Source: Trebonia sp036276115 (lineage in GTDB: Bacteria; Actinomycetota; Actinomycetes; Streptosporangiales; Streptosporangiaceae). From it: 25,569 nt of DNA. Both the position numbers and the translations under genes were made by a program. Shown in pieces: positions 22,955 to 25,569 of the stretch (positions are counted from its first letter, which is position 1; each line of letters begins with the position of its first letter). The stretch lies in NCBI GenBank assembly GCA_036276115.1, contig DATBEM010000138.1:1-25569 (forward strand), written 5' to 3'. Below the pieces are notes generated by a model. It was not told the origin of the DNA and ran no database searches. It saw only the letters and a program-made list of their open reading frames with translations.

Positions 22955-23547
22955 CCGCGCCCCCAGTGCCCGCGGTGGATGACCTCGGCCGGGTCCCGGC
23001 GGCGCCGGGTGACGGCCGAGCTCTGCGCGGGGGTGCCCGCAGCCCGGTAACCGACAGTGACGGCCCCGATAGGGCTGAACTCCTCGGGCACCGCGAACTC
23101 GGCCCGGAACGCCGGGATGTCGGCCGGCTCGATGCCGATGAAGCAGGCCCCCAGCTCCTCGTCAACGGCGGTCAGGAGCATCAGGAGGGCGGCCATGCCG
23201 GTGTCGATGTCCCAGTAGGGAACGGGCCAGCGCGCCTCCGAGCGGTCGCTCCAGCCCTTGTCCTGCTCGGCGTAGCGGTCGAGGTACACGGACTTGTTCG
23301 ACAGGGCCACCACGATCAGCGGGGCCTTGCGCATGCTGGCGAACGAGCCCATGAAGGGAACGTGGCGCCAGAACCGGTCCCGGTCGCCCGCCTCGGTGAG
23401 CGCGAGGAAGGCGTAGCCCTGCGAGAACCCGGCCGATGGCGCGCGCAGGGCGCTGGCGAGCACCTTCTCGATGACCTCGGCCGGCAGCGGCTGGTCGGTG
23501 TAGTCGCGGACCATGCGCCGGCGCCTGATGACCTCTGAGTACTCCAT
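22948..23547 (-). CDS. Nitroreductase-family FMN oxidoreductase
   Basis: A 199-residue FMN-dependent reductase for nitro compounds, quinones or related substrates. The family N-terminus is MEYSEVIRRRRMVRDYTDQPLP, with the FMN-phosphate contact RRRRMVRDY, then ALRAPSAGFSQGYAFLAL. Later come MAALLMLLTAVDEELGACFIGI and SPIGAVTVGYR, as in other nitroreductases. Physiological substrate not deducible. No clear ribosome binding site precedes the ATG. A pyrimidine-rich cacctcc sits there instead, so translation may be leaderless or weak. Confidence 0.93.
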   Translation of the reverse strand: MEYSEVIRRRRMVRDYTDQPLPAEVIEKVLASALRAPSAGFSQGYAFLALTEAGDRDRFWRHVPFMGSFASMRKAPLIVVALSNKSVYLDRYAEQDKGWSDRSEARWPVPYWDIDTGMAALLMLLTAVDEELGACFIGIEPADIPAFRAEFAVPEEFSPIGAVTVGYRAAGTPAQSSAVTRRRRDPAEVIHRGHWGRGG

Positions 23548-23629
23548 GGAGGTGAATCTTGCCAGTCACCAGCGGCCGATTTCGCCCCCTTCGCGGGCTA
23601 GGACCGCGTTGGCGCGCTGGCGGGCGGCG

Positions 23630-24121
23630 TTAGCGGTAATTCACGAACTGGACGGCGAACTCGAAGTCCTCGTCGCGGACCAGGCGCTGCACTTCCTGCA
23701 GGTCGTCACGGCTCTTGCTGGAGACGCGGAGCTCCTCGCCCTGGATCTGGGCCTTGACGGTCTTAGGCCCCTTGTCCCGGATGAGCTTGGAGACCTTCTT
23801 CGCGTTGTCCTGGCTGATGCCGTTGGCGATCGTGACGGTGATCTTGGCCAGCTTGCCCGACATCGACGGGTCGCTCGCGTCGATGACCTTCAGCGAGACC
23901 GAGCGCTTGACGAGCTTCTCCCTGAAGACGTCGAGCACTGCCTCGACCCGCAGCTCGCTGTTGGCCTGCAGCTCGATCGCGTCGCCGCTCCACTTGATCC
24001 CGGCGTCGACGCCCTTGAAGTCGAACCGGTTGGAGATCTCCTTCGCCGTCTGGTTCAGGGCGTTGTCGATCTCCTGGTGGTCCGGCTTGTTGACGATGTC
24101 GAACGAGGATTCAGCGGCCAT
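23630..24121 (-). CDS. YajQ-family nucleotide-binding protein
   Basis: A 163-residue protein matching YajQ over its full length. It starts SSFDIVNKPDHQEIDNALNQ, has EISNRFDFKGVDAGI and ANSELRVEAVLDVFREKLVKR, and ends ELRVSSKSRDDLQEVQ..FEFAVQFVNYR. Some proteobacterial members bind cyclic di-GMP; whether actinobacterial ones do is unclear. Base composition is less extreme than in its neighbours, with more Lys and Asn codons, as expected for a highly conserved gene. TACGCT lies 7 nt before the ATG and there is no Shine-Dalgarno. Confidence 0.97.
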   Translation of the reverse strand: MAAESSFDIVNKPDHQEIDNALNQTAKEISNRFDFKGVDAGIKWSGDAIELQANSELRVEAVLDVFREKLVKRSVSLKVIDASDPSMSGKLAKITVTIANGISQDNAKKVSKLIRDKGPKTVKAQIQGEELRVSSKSRDDLQEVQRLVRDEDFEFAVQFVNYR

Positions 24122-24128
24122 GACTGGC

Positions 24129-24134
24129 AGCGTA
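24129..24134 (-). promoter_or_regulatory. -10 box of the yajQ-like gene (leaderless)
   Basis: TACGCT on the minus strand is 7 nt before the ATG at 24121. No -35 match. Confidence 0.4.
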
Positions 24135-24187
24135 GCGCAGTTGCCGGGCGAGGAGGACGACCAGTCGCGCGCGCTCGCGCCGGCCGG

Positions 24188-25569
24188 CTACCCGGGCCGC
24201 ACCACGACCCGGCTCCCGTGGTGGCCCTTGCGCACGTGGACCTGGGCGGGCACCCGCTGGCGAAGCTCGGACACGTGGCTGACGATGCCGACCATCCGGC
24301 CGCCTTCCCGCAGCCCGTCCAGCACCGTCATGACCTCCTCCAGCGTGTCCTCGTCGAGGGTGCCGAAGCCCTCGTCGACGAACAGTGCCTCCATCCGCGT
24401 CCCGGCCGCCTCGGCGGTGACCACGTCGGCCAGGCCCAGCGCGAGGGCGAGGCTGGCGAGGAACGTCTCCCCGCCCGAGAGGGTGGCCGTGTCCCGGTCC
24501 TGCCCGGTCCACGAGTCGCACGCCAGCAGCCCGAGGCCGGCCTTGCCGGCCCCCTTGCGCGCGTCGGTGTGCATGAGCGAGTAGCGGCCCGCGGTCATGG
24601 TGACGAGCCGCTGGCTGGCGGCTTCGGCGACCTCTTCGAGCCGGGCGGCCAGCACGAAGGCCGAGAGCGTCATCTTGTACTGGTTCGCCGTGGTGGAGGC
24701 GTTGGCGAGGTCGGCCACCTGCTTGGCCTCGGCCGCCCGGGCCGCCAGCGGCGCGAGCGCGTCCAGGGCCGCCGCCAGCTGCGGGCACAGCCCGGCGAGG
24801 GCAGTGACGGTGGCGCGGGCGACGTCGAGCGCGCCCACGGCCCGGCTGTGCGCCTCGCGGGCGGCCTCGACCTCGGCCCGGGCCGGCTCAACCGGGGCGG
24901 GCGGCTCCAGCGGCACGTCGAGCTCGGGATCGGCCAGCGCGACCGCGACCGCCTCGACCGCCCCCTCGTGCTCGCGGATGCTGGCGTCGGCCCGCTTGCG
25001 CCAGCCCGCCTCCCGCCGCGCCGCCTGCGCCGCCCCGACCCCGGTGAACCCGGCGGCGGAAACGGCTGCGAGCGCGCGGGCGGTCTCCTCGGTCGCGGTG
25101 GCGGCGGTACGGGTGGCCTCGGCCAGGGTGTCGGCCGCGGCGGCGAGCGCGGCGGCTAGCCCGCGGGCCGTGGCGAGGGCGGCGTCGAGGTCGCCCGCGT
25201 CGCCCAGCTCGGCCCGCAGGGCCGCGCGGCAGTCGGCCGCGCGCTGGTCGGCGCCGTCGGCCGTGGCCCGGGCGGCGGCGGCCTGCTCGGTGAGCTCCGC
25301 CTGCCTGCGGTCGGCGGTCGCGACGCTCGCGTCGAGTTCCTCGACCTCGCGCTGGGCGGCCGCCAGGCGGCTCGCGATCGCCCCGAGGAGGGCGACGCTC
25401 GTCTCCAGCCGGGTCGCGTCCGCGTCGGCCGCGCGGGCCGCGTCGGCCAGGGCCACGCCGCCGAGCCCCCGGCCGGCCAGGAAGGCGCCCGCCAGCGCCG
25501 CCCCGAGCGGATTGCCGTCGAACGTGGCCCCCTCGAAGTCCACCCCCGTGAGGTCCGCCCGCTCCCCCG
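24188..25569 (-). CDS. sbcC: SbcC-type exonuclease ATPase subunit, C-terminal part (runs off window)
   Basis: The last 460 or so residues of an SMC-like ATPase. The frame is open to the window edge, so the start and the N-terminal Walker A are missing. A long Ala-rich coiled coil (for example RLAAAQREVEELDASVATADRRQAELTEQ) is followed by the C-terminal ATPase lobe. This contains NQYKMTLSAFVLAARLEEV, MTAGRYSLMHTD, signature LSGGETFLASLALALGLADVV, Walker B MEALFVDEGFGTLDEDTLEEVM and the switch His in VSHVSELRQRVP. With SbcD it forms the Mre11-Rad50-type complex that opens hairpins and processes DNA ends. No zinc-hook CxxC is visible, so it presumably lies beyond the edge. An sbcD gene is not in the window. 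Confidence 0.92.
   Translation of the reverse strand, partial: GERADLTGVDFEGATFDGNPLGAALAGAFLAGRGLGGVALADAARAADADATRLETSVALLGAIASRLAAAQREVEELDASVATADRRQAELTEQAAAARATADGADQRAADCRAALRAELGDAGDLDAALATARGLAAALAAAADTLAEATRTAATATEETARALAAVSAAGFTGVGAAQAARREAGWRKRADASIREHEGAVEAVAVALADPELDVPLEPPAPVEPARAEVEAAREAHSRAVGALDVARATVTALAGLCPQLAAALDALAPLAARAAEAKQVADLANASTTANQYKMTLSAFVLAARLEEVAEAASQRLVTMTAGRYSLMHTDARKGAGKAGLGLLACDSWTGQDRDTATLSGGETFLASLALALGLADVVTAEAAGTRMEALFVDEGFGTLDEDTLEEVMTVLDGLREGGRMVGIVSHVSELRQRVPAQVHVRKGHHGSRVVVRPG

Noticed and set aside
25490..25569. Pentapeptide-repeat-like stretch (ADLTG, VDFEG, ATFDG) at the right edge of the SbcC frame
   Set aside because: Only three loose units at a truncated edge; it cannot be told from chance without the missing sequence.

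Overview
The window is very GC-rich, with strong G/C preference at third codon positions and many GTG starts. It encodes families typical of filamentous Actinomycetota: a DUF574-type SAM methyltransferase, a receiver domain fused to a thioredoxin-reductase-like flavoprotein, a UBP-type zinc-finger protein, a single-domain universal stress protein and a GH6 cellulase. I read it as chromosomal DNA of a high-GC actinomycete, order uncertain. I see no tRNA, rRNA, transposase, phage gene or CRISPR array.

Layout. Positions 162-5223 (minus strand) hold a tightly packed four-gene operon. In transcription order it encodes a coiled-coil/possible winged-helix protein, an Fe-S RecB/Cas4-like nuclease-fold protein, an unknown protein with a possible C-terminal beta-barrel, and an SF1 (UPF1/DNA2-like) helicase. 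The genes abut or overlap by 4 bp, and a good TTG..-N17-TANNNT promoter lies directly before the first GTG. This is the best candidate for an undescribed system: a split DNA2-like nuclease-helicase whose nuclease motif III looks altered. Positions 5540-7830 (plus) carry a DEAD-box RNA helicase and a CspA-type cold-shock protein, with a structured leader between them and a strong terminator after csp. Positions 8217-10306 (plus) encode an ABC exporter (ATPase plus permease). Then come an AlkB-like dioxygenase and a HAD phosphatase (10367-12071, plus), convergent with a membrane-anchored GH6 cellulase (12146-14020, minus).

Positions 14240-19289 (minus) form a redox/signalling block. A receiver-flavoprotein fusion, a histidine kinase with a cyclic-nucleotide-binding-like domain and a UBP zinc-finger protein are coupled by ATGA overlaps. 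They are followed closely by a sulfite-oxidase-like molybdoenzyme and an FAD/NAD(P) reductase. The flavoprotein has lost the thioredoxin-reductase CxxC, so it is probably a signalling or output module rather than a true TrxR. Next on the minus strand are a DUF574 methyltransferase behind a 14-bp palindromic operator, a 2-hydroxyacid dehydrogenase, a GNAT acetyltransferase, a DUF167 protein, a universal stress protein, a nitroreductase, a YajQ-family protein and the C-terminal part of SbcC, which runs off the right edge.

Two window-wide patterns stand out. At least six genes have a TANNNT box 6-7 nt before the start codon and no Shine-Dalgarno, which suggests leaderless transcripts. Several gene ends or linkers carry tandem duplications of 15 or 18 bp, always a multiple of three, and two of these include the stop codon.
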